DNA from: an uncultured Faecalibacterium sp.
Lineage (GTDB): Bacteria; Bacillota; Clostridia; Oscillospirales; Ruminococcaceae
Length of the DNA stretch: 54,010 nt
Assembly: GCA_934548045.1 (NCBI GenBank)
Contig: CAKTEM010000016.1
Coordinates: 1-54,010, forward strand
Reading direction: 5' to 3'
Made by a program: the position numbers and the translations under genes. The notes beneath the pieces were generated by a model. It was not told the origin of the DNA and did not search any database. It saw only the letters and a program-made list of their open reading frames with translations. Shown here one piece after another: positions 41,571 to 50,299 of the stretch; position 1 is the first letter of the stretch; each line of letters opens with the position of its first letter.

Positions 41571-41620
41571 AAAACCTCTGGATAAACGTTGCGAAAACGC
41601 TGGATCCAGAGGTTTTATTG
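41571..41620. terminator. Bidirectional terminator after the M16C protease
   Basis: AAAACCTCTGGAT (41571-41583) pairs with ATCCAGAGGTTTT (41604-41616), with A/T tracts on both sides for convergent genes. Confidence 0.85.
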
Positions 41621-41622
41621 CT

Positions 41623-42732
41623 TTAAAATTTAGTAGTGTATTCGATCATTGAAGTCAAGCGAGAAACAAGTGCATCTATCTTTAGCTCGAGTTTTGGAAA
41701 ACCGATGAAACGATAGATCTTGTGGTAAAGATTGTCAACGAGATAGCCAGTAACTGCGATTAAGAAGACAGAAACCAGCATATAACCTAAACAGGGCAGA
41801 AGGCTGCCGAAACGAGGAAGGTCAATGATCTGCCAGAGAAGTTCACGGGAAAAATCACTGTCGTGGAGCAGATAAACTCCAAGTGAGAGAGGAGCAATCT
41901 TGAGAATAAACTTTTTTAAGGTTGGAGAGTCAACATGGATGTTTTGGAACAGCAAAAATAGGGCAATCGAGGCAAATAAGGAGGGAGGGGCTTGATAGCC
42001 ACCCAAAATATCAATGAGACCGGTGAGATGAAAGCGAGTTTCAAGGGCAAGGCCGTTCATACGAGAAAAGATGGCAAATAGGCAGCAGCCGAAATAAAGA
42101 AGAAGGCAATTTCGAGAATGCCATGTGATTTGATAAAGACGAATATAAGAAGAAAGAAAATAAAGTGCAAAAAACCAGATGTAACTGTAACCGCCTTTGA
42201 CGGCAGTGGTCTGTGACCAAAAACAGAGAGTCGACCAGAGACTCAGAACGATAAAAAGACCGCAAAGAACGAGTCGATGCTGACCTTGCGTTAAGTTAAG
42301 GATGATTTTATTTAGAAGCGGAATCGCCAAGTATAACATGAAATAACAGGATATGAACCAGTAAATATAGGAAGAAATAGGGGTAATAGCTTGGATGAGA
42401 CCGTTTAGAGAAAAAGAGTGATTCTGAAAGGCGATTGAGATCCCAAAAGTAAGCAAGGAGTAGAACAGCGTTTGGACCTCGATACGAAACAGCCGAGAAA
42501 TCTTTGTCTGAGAAGTTACCATATAATAACCAGTCAGCATAACAAAGCAGTTCGTAGAGACACGGCCCAACAGGAATAAAAACCAGTAAACAAAGTAGGA
42601 AAATGTTCCATTGGCAGCAGTTGCACCCAACCCACCATGACCGATGGCGTGCATCAAGACGATCATCAACATGGAAAGAATACGAAGAAGCTCAAACCCT
42701 GTATGACGTTCAGTGGAACATGAATGATTCAT
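41623..42732 (-). CDS. Acyltransferase 3 family membrane protein
   Basis: A 369-residue protein with about ten membrane segments. The N terminus FELLRILSMLMIVLMHAIGHG carries the Arg and His of the acyltransferase-3 family, which transfers acetyl or other acyl groups to surface sugars. The gene is visibly more AT-rich than its neighbours and uses rarer codons, as does the glycosyltransferase gene it overlaps by four bases. This suggests a horizontally acquired surface-polysaccharide pair. Substrate unknown. Confidence 0.83.
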   Translation of the reverse strand: MNHSCSTERHTGFELLRILSMLMIVLMHAIGHGGLGATAANGTFSYFVYWFLFLLGRVSTNCFVMLTGYYMVTSQTKISRLFRIEVQTLFYSLLTFGISIAFQNHSFSLNGLIQAITPISSYIYWFISCYFMLYLAIPLLNKIILNLTQGQHRLVLCGLFIVLSLWSTLCFWSQTTAVKGGYSYIWFFALYFLSSYIRLYQITWHSRNCLLLYFGCCLFAIFSRMNGLALETRFHLTGLIDILGGYQAPPSLFASIALFLLFQNIHVDSPTLKKFILKIAPLSLGVYLLHDSDFSRELLWQIIDLPRFGSLLPCLGYMLVSVFLIAVTGYLVDNLYHKIYRFIGFPKLELKIDALVSRLTSMIEYTTKF

Positions 42733-43778
42733 AAAGACACCTCCCGACCAGAAAGTGGAAGTTGCTCCAAGGCTTGTAAAATCTGCGAGTCAGGGCGGAG
42801 CCAATGCTGATAGTAGTCGTGATTTCGCTGAGCCATTACAAGAATTTCATCTTGATGAGTGAGGAGATATTCTATTTGAGAAAGACATTCATGTACAGTC
42901 GCGAATTCGAGATAATTTTGGCCGGCTAGAAAATCGCCCGGAACCTCATAGCAGAGCTTTTCGGAGACGATAGCACGCCCGGCGGCAACATATTCAGCGG
43001 TTTTCCAACCAATTGATTCATGTAGACCGGTCGAGGCAATGCAGATATCAGATTGCCGAATCTCCTTGAGAAAATTGCGCTTACATGTCATTTCAGGGGG
43101 TGCGATCAGATCAGGACAACACTGCTCAGCATAAGAATCCCGAAAAACTCCACCTATGAGTTGAGAAGAAAATCTTTTGCGAAGCTGACGAAGAAGCTCG
43201 ATGCGCATATTGCTGACAGCTTCCCACTGAGGAATAAGGTCGGGATGATTCTGGATGCCGGGATCAGAAGGAGACCACAGACGTGTCAGAAATAAAATTC
43301 GGGGGGAAAACCGTTTTGCTGAGTAGCTGGATTCAAAATCGGACACATAACAATTCGTGTCAAACTTCCATTTGCGGAAGCGTTTCAGCGGATTGCGAGG
43401 AGGGGGAGTAATTGGACAGCCAGGGTAAGTAACAAAATAGTTCAGACCGAAAGGGCGTATTTTTGATTGGATGGATTTGGGAAACTGTGAATTTTTGATG
43501 CGAGAATAGGAGCGTTTAAAAATATAGTCGGCACTTTCAAACAGAGAAAACACAGAATCCGGGTGGTTGTAGAAATAACCATCCATCAGGTCAAATACAA
43601 CATGCAGGCCGTTAATATCAGCTTCGATCAGAGATTCATCCATCAGGGGTGAGCCGGAGGTTCGTTGATCGGAAAGAGTCAGATTCAGTCTATGCTGCTG
43701 ATTTAGCATATGAAAACCTGTTAATACACCGCATGTATGAGGACTATTGGAAGAGATGGTGAGTCGTGCAGAAATCAT
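42729..43778 (-). CDS. Glycosyltransferase-like protein
   Basis: A 349-residue protein. The C-terminal half resembles a GT-B (group 1) glycosyltransferase: LKEIRQSDICIASTGLHESIGWKTAEYVAAGRAIV, then a YLEF...ECLSQIEYLL helix, where the Glu of the ESIGWKTAEY region would bind the sugar nucleotide. The N-terminal half is weakly conserved and I cannot assign it. It is cytosolic and lacks membrane segments. AGGAGG precedes the ATG at 43778. It is AT-rich like its partner acyltransferase. The donor and acceptor cannot be inferred. Confidence 0.65.
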   Translation of the reverse strand: MISARLTISSNSPHTCGVLTGFHMLNQQHRLNLTLSDQRTSGSPLMDESLIEADINGLHVVFDLMDGYFYNHPDSVFSLFESADYIFKRSYSRIKNSQFPKSIQSKIRPFGLNYFVTYPGCPITPPPRNPLKRFRKWKFDTNCYVSDFESSYSAKRFSPRILFLTRLWSPSDPGIQNHPDLIPQWEAVSNMRIELLRQLRKRFSSQLIGGVFRDSYAEQCCPDLIAPPEMTCKRNFLKEIRQSDICIASTGLHESIGWKTAEYVAAGRAIVSEKLCYEVPGDFLAGQNYLEFATVHECLSQIEYLLTHQDEILVMAQRNHDYYQHWLRPDSQILQALEQLPLSGREVSL

Positions 43779-44064
43779 GATACATCCTCCTAATATTTAC
43801 TATAAAATTAAGAATAGCACAAAGTGAAAATGAAATCAACAATGAAAGAAACCGGCGTATGCTCACCCACAAAAAATAAGCGATAAATCCTCTGTCTGTG
43901 AAAATCAAACGAAGACAGGGGATTTTTATTTGCCTAAAATATTACAAATGGGATAAAGTTTGACTGAAAGTACGGAAAGGCCTTGAAAAAGTACGCACTG
44001 TTGGGCAAAGAGAAAACGTGGTATCCTTTTGCCAAGCCCAAAACGAAAGGATGTGAGAACACGG
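43779..44064. other. Gap between the polysaccharide pair and the phage cassette
   Basis: 286 bases without a gene. It holds a hairpin (43885-43927) and an AT-rich stretch. I see no convincing promoter for the phage cassette and no duplicated att-like sequence. Confidence 0.4.
43885..43927. terminator. Terminator-like hairpin left of the phage cassette
   Basis: AAATCCTCTGTCT (43885-43897) pairs with AGACAGGGGATTT (43913-43925) and is followed by TT-rich sequence on the plus strand. Confidence 0.65.
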
Positions 44065-44346
44065 ATGGGGCAGACAAAACCAGCACAGTCCAAAAGTCTG
44101 GAAAGCCTGCACCGCGCGACAGACACGCTGAGTACGATGCTGGCGCAGGAGGTCAAGGAGCTGAACGTCCGGCAGAAAGCTGCCCGAAAAGAAAACGCCG
44201 ATGCTGGAACGATGAAAGGACTCAAGGAGGCGACGGCAGTGCTGAAAGACTTGGCGGCAGTGACGAAAGCCCTGAACGAGCAGGGAGCCGAGTTTGAAGA
44301 GAACGCCAGCGGTGTGGTGCTGCTGCCGCCGGTGGAGGAAGGATGA
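44065..44346 (+). CDS. Small protein in the terminase small-subunit position
   Basis: A 93-residue, highly charged, mostly helical protein (SLESLHRATDTLSTMLAQEV, then LKEATAVLKDLAAVTKALNE). No helix-turn-helix is obvious. It precedes the large terminase and overlaps it by four bases (ATGA), which is where a small terminase subunit or packaging adaptor is expected. I choose ATG 44065; ATG-like codons at 44029 would extend it by 12 basic residues. The function is positional inference only. Confidence 0.6.
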   Translation: MGQTKPAQSKSLESLHRATDTLSTMLAQEVKELNVRQKAARKENADAGTMKGLKEATAVLKDLAAVTKALNEQGAEFEENASGVVLLPPVEEG

Positions 44347-45794
44347 GCGAAGAAATGCAGAAACGGGTACCTGTGGTCTGGAGGCCGCAGCCCAGACAGA
44401 TGGAATTTATGCGTCGGCCGGAGCCGGAAGCTTTGTACGGTGGTGCGGCAGGCGGCGGCAAAAGCGATGCACTGGTCATCGAGGCGTTGCGGCAGGTACA
44501 CATCCCACATTACCGGGCGTTGATCCTTCGCAAGACCTTTCCACAGCTGAGCGACCTTGTGGACAAGAGCCAGCGGTATTACCGCCGGGCCTTCCCGGAT
44601 GCGCAGTACAACGCCAGCAGTCATGTCTGGCTGTTCCCGAGTGGGGCGAAAATCTACTTCGGCTCGATGCAGCATGTGCAGGACCGGACGAACTATCAGG
44701 GCAAAGCCTTCGATTTTATCGGGTTCGACGAGCTGACCCACTTCGAGTGGGAGGAATACAGCTACATGATGAGCCGGAACCGCCCGACCGGGCCGGGTAC
44801 GAGGGTGTACCTGAGAGCGACCACCAACCCCGGCGGCGTCGGCCACGGCTGGGTCAAGGCGAGGTTCATCACACCAGCACCGCCGGGAACACCCATCGTC
44901 GAGGAATACCCCGTGCGGATGCCGGACGGCTCGACCAAGATGTTCCAGAGGGCGAGGATATTCATCCCGTCGACTGTGTTCGACAACGCGGCATTGCTGG
45001 AAAATGACCCGGGCTATCTGGCAAGTCTGGCGGCCATGCCGGAAGCCGAAAAGCAGGCGTTGCTCTATGGCAGTTGGGATAGCTTTTCGGGGCAGGTCTT
45101 CACCGAGTGGCGGAACGACCCGAACCATTACCAAGACCAGCGGTGGACACACGTCATCGCACCGTTTACCATCCCGAGACACTGGAAAATCTATCGGGGA
45201 TTCGATTTCGGATTCTCGAAGCCGTTTTCGGTGGGATGGTATGCGGCGGACGAGGAGGGCAGGCTTTACCGGATCAAAGAGCTGTACGGCTGCACTGGAC
45301 GCCCCAACGAGGGATTGAAAATCGACCCGGTGGAACAGGCACGGCGAATTCGGGAAGCCGAACAGAACGACCCGATGCTGAAAGGCCGGGTGATTCAGGG
45401 CATCGCAGACCCGGCCATCTTCGACGAGAGCCGGGGCGAGAGCATCGCCGCCATGATGGAGCGTGCGCCGAACTTCCTGCACTGGTCGCCCGGCGACCAC
45501 ACCCGTCTGGCCGGAAAGATGCAGTTCCACTACCGGCTGGCGTTCGATGCCGAGGGCAGGCCGATGTTTCAGGTCTTTGACACCTGCAAACATTTCATCC
45601 GGACGATACCGAATCTGGTCTACGATGAGAGCAATGTGGAGGACATCGACACCCGGCAGGAAGACCATATCTACGACGAGTGCCGATATGTCCTGATGGA
45701 GCATCCGCTCTCACCGCCGGCACGCCCGGCTATGGCTCCGGTGGAAGATGACCCGTTGGAGCTGAGGGATAAGGCGAAGTTTTATCGGATTTAG
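44343..45794 (+). CDS. Phage terminase large subunit
   Basis: A 483-residue packaging motor. The ATPase half has Walker A GGAAGGGKSDAL (about 33-44), Walker B-type IGFDELTHFEWEE (about 127-139) and the coupling motif ATTNPGG. The nuclease half has acidic residues in YRGFDFGFSKPFSVGWYA (about 285-302), QGIADPAIFDESRGE (about 353-367) and a late DHIYDECRY. Both halves look functional. The start overlaps the upstream gene by four bases. Confidence 0.93.
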   Translation: MSEEMQKRVPVVWRPQPRQMEFMRRPEPEALYGGAAGGGKSDALVIEALRQVHIPHYRALILRKTFPQLSDLVDKSQRYYRRAFPDAQYNASSHVWLFPSGAKIYFGSMQHVQDRTNYQGKAFDFIGFDELTHFEWEEYSYMMSRNRPTGPGTRVYLRATTNPGGVGHGWVKARFITPAPPGTPIVEEYPVRMPDGSTKMFQRARIFIPSTVFDNAALLENDPGYLASLAAMPEAEKQALLYGSWDSFSGQVFTEWRNDPNHYQDQRWTHVIAPFTIPRHWKIYRGFDFGFSKPFSVGWYAADEEGRLYRIKELYGCTGRPNEGLKIDPVEQARRIREAEQNDPMLKGRVIQGIADPAIFDESRGESIAAMMERAPNFLHWSPGDHTRLAGKMQFHYRLAFDAEGRPMFQVFDTCKHFIRTIPNLVYDESNVEDIDTRQEDHIYDECRYVLMEHPLSPPARPAMAPVEDDPLELRDKAKFYRI

Positions 45795-45806
45795 AAAGGA
45801 GAGAGT

Positions 45807-47549
45807 ATGGAAGACGAAAAATTACCCATCGGGCCGGAAGAGGTGGCGGAGGCGGCGCAGGTCTTACAGCGGTACAAGGCTGGAAAGGCGGCGTTGGACG
45901 AGCGGCTGGTGGACAACGAGCTGTGGTTCCGGATGGGCCACTGGAAGAACTACAAAAATCCCATGATGACCGGCAAGCCCCAGTCGTCGAGCGGATGGCT
46001 CTTCAATTCCATCGCCAACAAGCACGCCGACGCGATGGATAACTACCCGGCTCCGAATGTTCTGCCCCGTTCGGCGGACGATGAGGAGACGGCGCGAGCA
46101 TTGTCGAGCGTCCTGCCGGTGGTTCTGGAACAGGCCGACTATGAGCAGGTGTACAGCGATACCTGGTGGAGGAAGCTCAAGCAGGGTACCGGCGTCAAGG
46201 GCGTTTTCTGGGATCCGGAACAGCGCGGCGGTGTGGGCGAAATCTCCATCCGCCCGATGAATCTGCTGATGCTCTACTGGGAGCCGGGCGTGGAGGATAT
46301 CCAGTCCTCGCCCAACTTCTTTTCTCTGAGCCTTGAGGATACCAAGCAGCTGGAGGCGCGCTGGCCCCAGCTGGAAGGCCACAGCACCAGTGTGCTGGAT
46401 GTGCCGCGGTACATCCACGACGGCGGACTGGATACCAGTACGAAAAGCGTCGTGGTGGACTGGTACTACAAAAAGCGTTCGCCGAATGGCCGGAACGTCC
46501 TGCACTACTGTAAGTTCTGCAACGGCGTCGTCCTCTATGCCAGCGAAAATGACCCGATGCTGGCGGAACGGGGTTTCTACGACCACGGCAAGTATCCCTT
46601 CGTGTTCGACCCTCTCTTTGTGGAGGAGGACAGCCCGGCAGGGTTCGGGTATATCGACGTGATGAAGGAGTGTCAGACTGCCATCGACAAGATGAATCAC
46701 GCGATGGACGAGAATGTTCTGCTGTCGGCAAAACAGCGGTATGTTCTCAGCGACACGGCAGGCGTCAACGAAGAGGAACTGGCGGATTTTTCACGGGATA
46801 TCGTCCATGTGGCCGGACGGCTGAACGATGACAGCTTTCGGCCGATGCAGACCGCCGGGTTGCAGGGCAACAGCCTGAGTTACCGCAACAGCCGCATCGA
46901 GGAGCTGAAGGAGATCAGCGGCAACCGCGACATGACGCAGGGCGGCACCGCAGGCGGCGTGACGGCGGCTTCGGCCATCGCCGCCTTGCAGGAGGCAGGT
47001 TCCAAGCTAAGCCGGGATATGCTGAAAAGCGCGTACCGGGCGTTCGCAAAGGAGTGTTATCTCATCATCGACCTGATGCGGCAGTTCTACGACGAGGAAC
47101 GGGTATTCCGCATCGTCGGCAAAACCGGCGAGAGCGAGTTTTTACCCTTCTCGGGCGCGGCACTGCGTCCGCAGCCGGTAGCAAGTGTTGGCGGCGTGGA
47201 GCTGGGAAGTCGGGAGCCGATCTTTGACATCGTGGTGAGCGCGGAAAAGAAATCGACCTTCAGCCGCCTGTCGCAGAACGAGACGGCAAAGGAGTGCTAT
47301 CAGCTGGGATTTTTCGCACCGGCCAACGCGGACGCAGCTCTGGCGGCGTTGGAGATGATGGACTTTGAGGGCATCGAGAAGGTGCGCCAGAGAGTCCGGC
47401 AGAACGGAACCCTTGCCCAGCAGCTGGTACAGATGCAGGTACAGGTGGCGCAGTTGACCCAGCAGATGAAGAAACAGAAAGTTCCCATCAGCGGCGCGGC
47501 GGAATCCCTGCCGACCAGAGCGGCGGCGATGGGGATGAAAGGAGTTTGA
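45807..47549 (+). CDS. Phage portal protein (P22-like)
   Basis: A 580-residue portal. The N-terminal region has ELWFRMGHWKNYKNP, then WLFNSIANKHADAMDNYPAPNVLPR, which is typical of the P22-like portals of podoviruses. The central stretch GFGYIDVMKECQTAIDKMNHAMDENVLLSAKQRYV leads into the long helix GGTAGGVTAASAIAALQEAGSKLSRDM. The C terminus has a coiled coil (QLVQMQVQVAQLTQQMKKQK). It forms the dodecameric DNA entry ring. AAAGGAGAG lies upstream of ATG 45807. Confidence 0.88.
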   Translation: MEDEKLPIGPEEVAEAAQVLQRYKAGKAALDERLVDNELWFRMGHWKNYKNPMMTGKPQSSSGWLFNSIANKHADAMDNYPAPNVLPRSADDEETARALSSVLPVVLEQADYEQVYSDTWWRKLKQGTGVKGVFWDPEQRGGVGEISIRPMNLLMLYWEPGVEDIQSSPNFFSLSLEDTKQLEARWPQLEGHSTSVLDVPRYIHDGGLDTSTKSVVVDWYYKKRSPNGRNVLHYCKFCNGVVLYASENDPMLAERGFYDHGKYPFVFDPLFVEEDSPAGFGYIDVMKECQTAIDKMNHAMDENVLLSAKQRYVLSDTAGVNEEELADFSRDIVHVAGRLNDDSFRPMQTAGLQGNSLSYRNSRIEELKEISGNRDMTQGGTAGGVTAASAIAALQEAGSKLSRDMLKSAYRAFAKECYLIIDLMRQFYDEERVFRIVGKTGESEFLPFSGAALRPQPVASVGGVELGSREPIFDIVVSAEKKSTFSRLSQNETAKECYQLGFFAPANADAALAALEMMDFEGIEKVRQRVRQNGTLAQQLVQMQVQVAQLTQQMKKQKVPISGAAESLPTRAAAMGMKGV

Positions 47550-47551
47550 GA

Positions 47552-48508
47552 ATGATCAAAGTGACATACGCCGAGATGGACGGTCCGGACGGGCTGACCT
47601 GTCGGCTGGAAGCGGCCGGTCACGCAGGCTACGCGCCTGCCGGGCAGGACATCGTCTGCGCAGGTGCAAGCACCCTGATGCAGTCGCTGGTCTACCTGCT
47701 GGCCGGGGAAGAGGGCGTCAAGAGCGACGCATGGGATGAACCGGACGGCCCGAGACTGGCCGTGACCGCTCTGCCGCCGGTAAGTGAGTTGGTGGAGGGT
47801 GCGCTGGAATGTGCCAAGGCCGGATTCACCCTGCTGGCGGAACGCTACCCGGAGAACCTGCGGTTTGCGGACATCAGCCGCCGGGGCGAAAGTCAGATGA
47901 TGAATTTGCAGCTGTTCGCAGAGGGCGACGGCGGCAATGGTGCGGAAAACGCACCACCTGCCCTCAGCCCGGCGCAGGAGCGGCAGGCCATTGCATCCGG
48001 CACCCTGAAACCGGGCAGAGCCGCCGAGGAACTGCCGGTGCAGAAGCCGCAGGAACCCGAAAGGGCCGAGAAAACACCTGAACCGCCCAAGCAGGAACAG
48101 CCACTCAGACCGATGCCGCCCAGAATTCCCCCGATGGGCCGGAATGTGGTGGAAAACCTGCACCGCCAGTGGGCGGCGGAAGAAAACGCCCTGCGGCAGG
48201 AACACCCGGATTTCTCGCTCCGGCAGGAACTGCGCAACCCGGAAATGCGGCGGCTGATGCAGCTGCCCGGGATGCGGATGCAGGACGCCTACCGGCTGGC
48301 GCATTATGACGACACCTTGCGCAGGACAGCGCAGACCGTGGAGCAGGGCGTCGTGGAGCGCATCCAGCAGAGGGCGATGCGCCCGGCAGAAAACGGCACT
48401 CGTCCGGGTGGTGCCGCTGTGACCCGTGCCGATGTGGAACACATGACGCGCGCCCAGCGTGAAGCGTTGGAGCGGCAGGCACTGCACGGGAAGACGATCC
48501 AGTTTTAA
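47552..48508 (+). CDS. Prp-type cysteine protease fused to a phage scaffold-like protein
   Basis: A 318-residue fusion. Residues 1-112 are a Prp (YsxB) protease, with His24 in AAGHAGYA and Cys36 in GQDIVCAGAS. These are the expected dyad of the enzyme that trims ribosomal protein L27 in Firmicutes and capsid/scaffold proteins in some staphylococcal phages. At residues 116-124 is MMNLQLFAE, an L27-type cleavage motif (NLQxF/A), which would separate protease from scaffold after Phe122. Residues 125-318 are Pro/Glu/Arg-rich and helical, as expected of scaffold. ATG 47552 has GGAG upstream. An ATG at 47897 could also start a free scaffold. Confidence 0.85.
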   Translation: MIKVTYAEMDGPDGLTCRLEAAGHAGYAPAGQDIVCAGASTLMQSLVYLLAGEEGVKSDAWDEPDGPRLAVTALPPVSELVEGALECAKAGFTLLAERYPENLRFADISRRGESQMMNLQLFAEGDGGNGAENAPPALSPAQERQAIASGTLKPGRAAEELPVQKPQEPERAEKTPEPPKQEQPLRPMPPRIPPMGRNVVENLHRQWAAEENALRQEHPDFSLRQELRNPEMRRLMQLPGMRMQDAYRLAHYDDTLRRTAQTVEQGVVERIQQRAMRPAENGTRPGGAAVTRADVEHMTRAQREALERQALHGKTIQF

Positions 48509-48562
48509 GGACTCTAGAACAGAGACCAGAAGATAAACACAACAACAGAAAGGACAAACGAC

Positions 48563-49597
48563 ATGAAAAAGACTGAAATGACCCTGAACCTCCAGCTGTT
48601 CGCCGATGCAGCCGCCCAGCTGCAGAACACCTCCGGCACCATGACCAAGGAGATGAAGACCTTCTACGAGAAGCGTCTCATCGATCAGGCCGAGCCGCGT
48701 CTGGTCCACGACCAGTTCGCCGACTACTATCCCATCCCTCAGAATGGCGGCAAGACCATCGAGTTCCGCAAGTACGACAGCCTGCCCAAGGCCAAGATCC
48801 CTCTGACCGAGGGCGTGACCCCGAACGGTCAGGCTCTGCTGGTGAGCAGCATCACCAGCGACCTGCACCAATACGGCGGCTGGACTCCGCTGACCGATGT
48901 GCTTCAGATGACCGCCATCGACAACAACGTGGTGCAGGCGACCCGTGTTCTGGCAAGTCAGGCAGGCCGTACGCTGGATACCATCACCCGTGACGTGCTG
49001 GCCGGCGGCACCAATGTCATCTACGCGCCCAAAGTAGCAGAGGACGGCACCGAGACCGCTGTTACCAGCCGCCGCACCCTCGACAAGACCTGTACCCTGA
49101 CCCCGAAGCTGTTCTTCCAGGCGGCGGCACAGCTGGGCGCGATGAACGCCGACCCCATCGGCGACAGCTACATCGCCATCATCCACCCGTATGCCGCCTA
49201 CGACCTCAAGACCAGCAAGGAGTGGATCGAAGTCCACAAGTACGCCGCACCGGAGACCATGTTCCGCGGTGAAATCGGCAAGCTGGGCAACATCCGTTTC
49301 ATCGAGACCAGCGAGGCAAAGATCTGGAAGGACAGCGGCTGTCCGAGCAACGGCAGCGGCGGCAATCTGGCCGTCTTCGGCACTCTGGTGCTGGGCGCGC
49401 ACGCATACGCTGTGACCGAGCTGGAGGGCGGCGGTCTTGAGCATATCGTCAAGCAGCTGGGCTACGGCGACGACCCTCTGAATCAGCGTGCATCCGTGGG
49501 CTGGAAGGGTATGCGCGCCGCTGAGCGTCTGGTGGAGCAGTACATGGTGCGCATCGAGAGCGTGTCCAGCTACTCCGAGACTGCGGCAGCGAACTAA
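48563..49597 (+). CDS. Major capsid protein, N4-gp56 family
   Basis: A 344-residue capsid protein. The block TFYEKRLIDQAEPRLVHDQFADYYPIPQNGGKTIEFRKY, then LTEGVTPNGQALLVSSITSDLHQYGGW, is characteristic of the N4-gp56-like major capsid family. The N terminus MKKTEMTLNLQLFADAA carries the same NLQLFA motif as the upstream protease-scaffold fusion. The first 13 residues are probably removed by the Prp domain. Codon use is strongly biased, consistent with high expression. AAAGGAC lies upstream of ATG 48563. Confidence 0.92.
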   Translation: MKKTEMTLNLQLFADAAAQLQNTSGTMTKEMKTFYEKRLIDQAEPRLVHDQFADYYPIPQNGGKTIEFRKYDSLPKAKIPLTEGVTPNGQALLVSSITSDLHQYGGWTPLTDVLQMTAIDNNVVQATRVLASQAGRTLDTITRDVLAGGTNVIYAPKVAEDGTETAVTSRRTLDKTCTLTPKLFFQAAAQLGAMNADPIGDSYIAIIHPYAAYDLKTSKEWIEVHKYAAPETMFRGEIGKLGNIRFIETSEAKIWKDSGCPSNGSGGNLAVFGTLVLGAHAYAVTELEGGGLEHIVKQLGYGDDPLNQRASVGWKGMRAAERLVEQYMVRIESVSSYSETAAAN

Positions 49598-49614
49598 ATA
49601 GAAAGGAGAAAACC

Positions 49615-49833
49615 ATGAACGAGAAAAAGAAGAATGTACGCATCCGGCTGTTCAAGGACAACAGCCGCTATCAGGGCGATTTATTCGTCAGCGTCAACGG
49701 CGTGAACTACAAAATCCGCCGGGGCGTGGAGGTGGAGGTTCCGCCCGAGGTGGCGGAAGTCCTCGAACACAGCCAGCAGCAGGACGAACACACCGCCGCG
49801 CGCATTGCGGCAGCGGAAAACGCCGTGCTGTAA
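49615..49833 (+). CDS. 72-residue phage structural-region protein
   Basis: A small basic/acidic protein. A predicted beta-strand core, NVRIRLFKDNSRYQGDLFVSVNGVNYKIRRG, is followed by VEVEVPPEVAEVLEHSQQQ. It lies just behind the capsid gene with AAAGGAG upstream, the usual place for head-completion or capsid-decoration proteins. I do not recognise it by motif. A hairpin follows directly. Confidence 0.72.
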   Translation: MNEKKKNVRIRLFKDNSRYQGDLFVSVNGVNYKIRRGVEVEVPPEVAEVLEHSQQQDEHTAARIAAAENAVL

Positions 49834-49850
49834 CCGGAAGCATTGCATCT

Positions 49851-49884
49851 GCCCGGCTGGGAACTGCCCGGCCGGGTATTTTTA
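49851..49884 (+). terminator. Weak hairpin inside the capsid cassette
   Basis: GCCCGGC (49851-49857) pairs with GCCGGGT (49871-49877) and is followed by ATTTTT. It lies between the capsid-proximal genes and the connector gene, and may attenuate downstream transcription. Confidence 0.5.
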
Positions 49885-49903
49885 AAAACGAAAGGAGAAT
49901 CAC

Positions 49904-50287
49904 ATGACAGCAGGAGAAGCGTTGGAACGGGCGGAAAGTCTGCGCCCGGGAAGCCGCATCCCACGGGAGACACGACAGCAGTGGCTCCGGGAAGTGGACG
50001 GGATGCTCCGGAACCGGTATTTTGCAAAGAGCCAGACCGACGCATACGAGACAGTGGGTGCAGACCGGAACTGGGAAAACGGCCTGAGGGATGAGACAGT
50101 GCTGCTGGCACCGGAACCCTTCGACGCGCTCTATCCGCATTACCTTTGTGCTAGGAATGATGCCGCGTTGGGCGAGACCGACCGCTACGTCGGCGAACAG
50201 GCGCAGTACAACAACATTCTGGCAGAGCTGGCCGTCTGGCTGCGGCAGACCTATCTGCCGCGCGCAGACACAAGATGGAAGTGGTAA
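49904..50287 (+). CDS. Putative head-tail connector protein
   Basis: A 127-residue protein, largely helical, with ALERAESLRPGSRIPRETRQQWLREVDGMLR and a C-terminal AVWLRQTYLPRADTRWKW. Its size and position between capsid and tail genes fit an adaptor/connector that docks under the portal; the sequence itself has no motif I can name. AAAGGAG lies upstream of ATG 49904. Confidence 0.68.
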   Translation: MTAGEALERAESLRPGSRIPRETRQQWLREVDGMLRNRYFAKSQTDAYETVGADRNWENGLRDETVLLAPEPFDALYPHYLCARNDAALGETDRYVGEQAQYNNILAELAVWLRQTYLPRADTRWKW

Positions 50288-50299
50288 GGAGGGAGAACG

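Noticed and set aside
47300..49444. Minus-strand open frame of 714 codons
   Set aside because: Antisense to the portal, scaffold and capsid genes; no motif or RBS.
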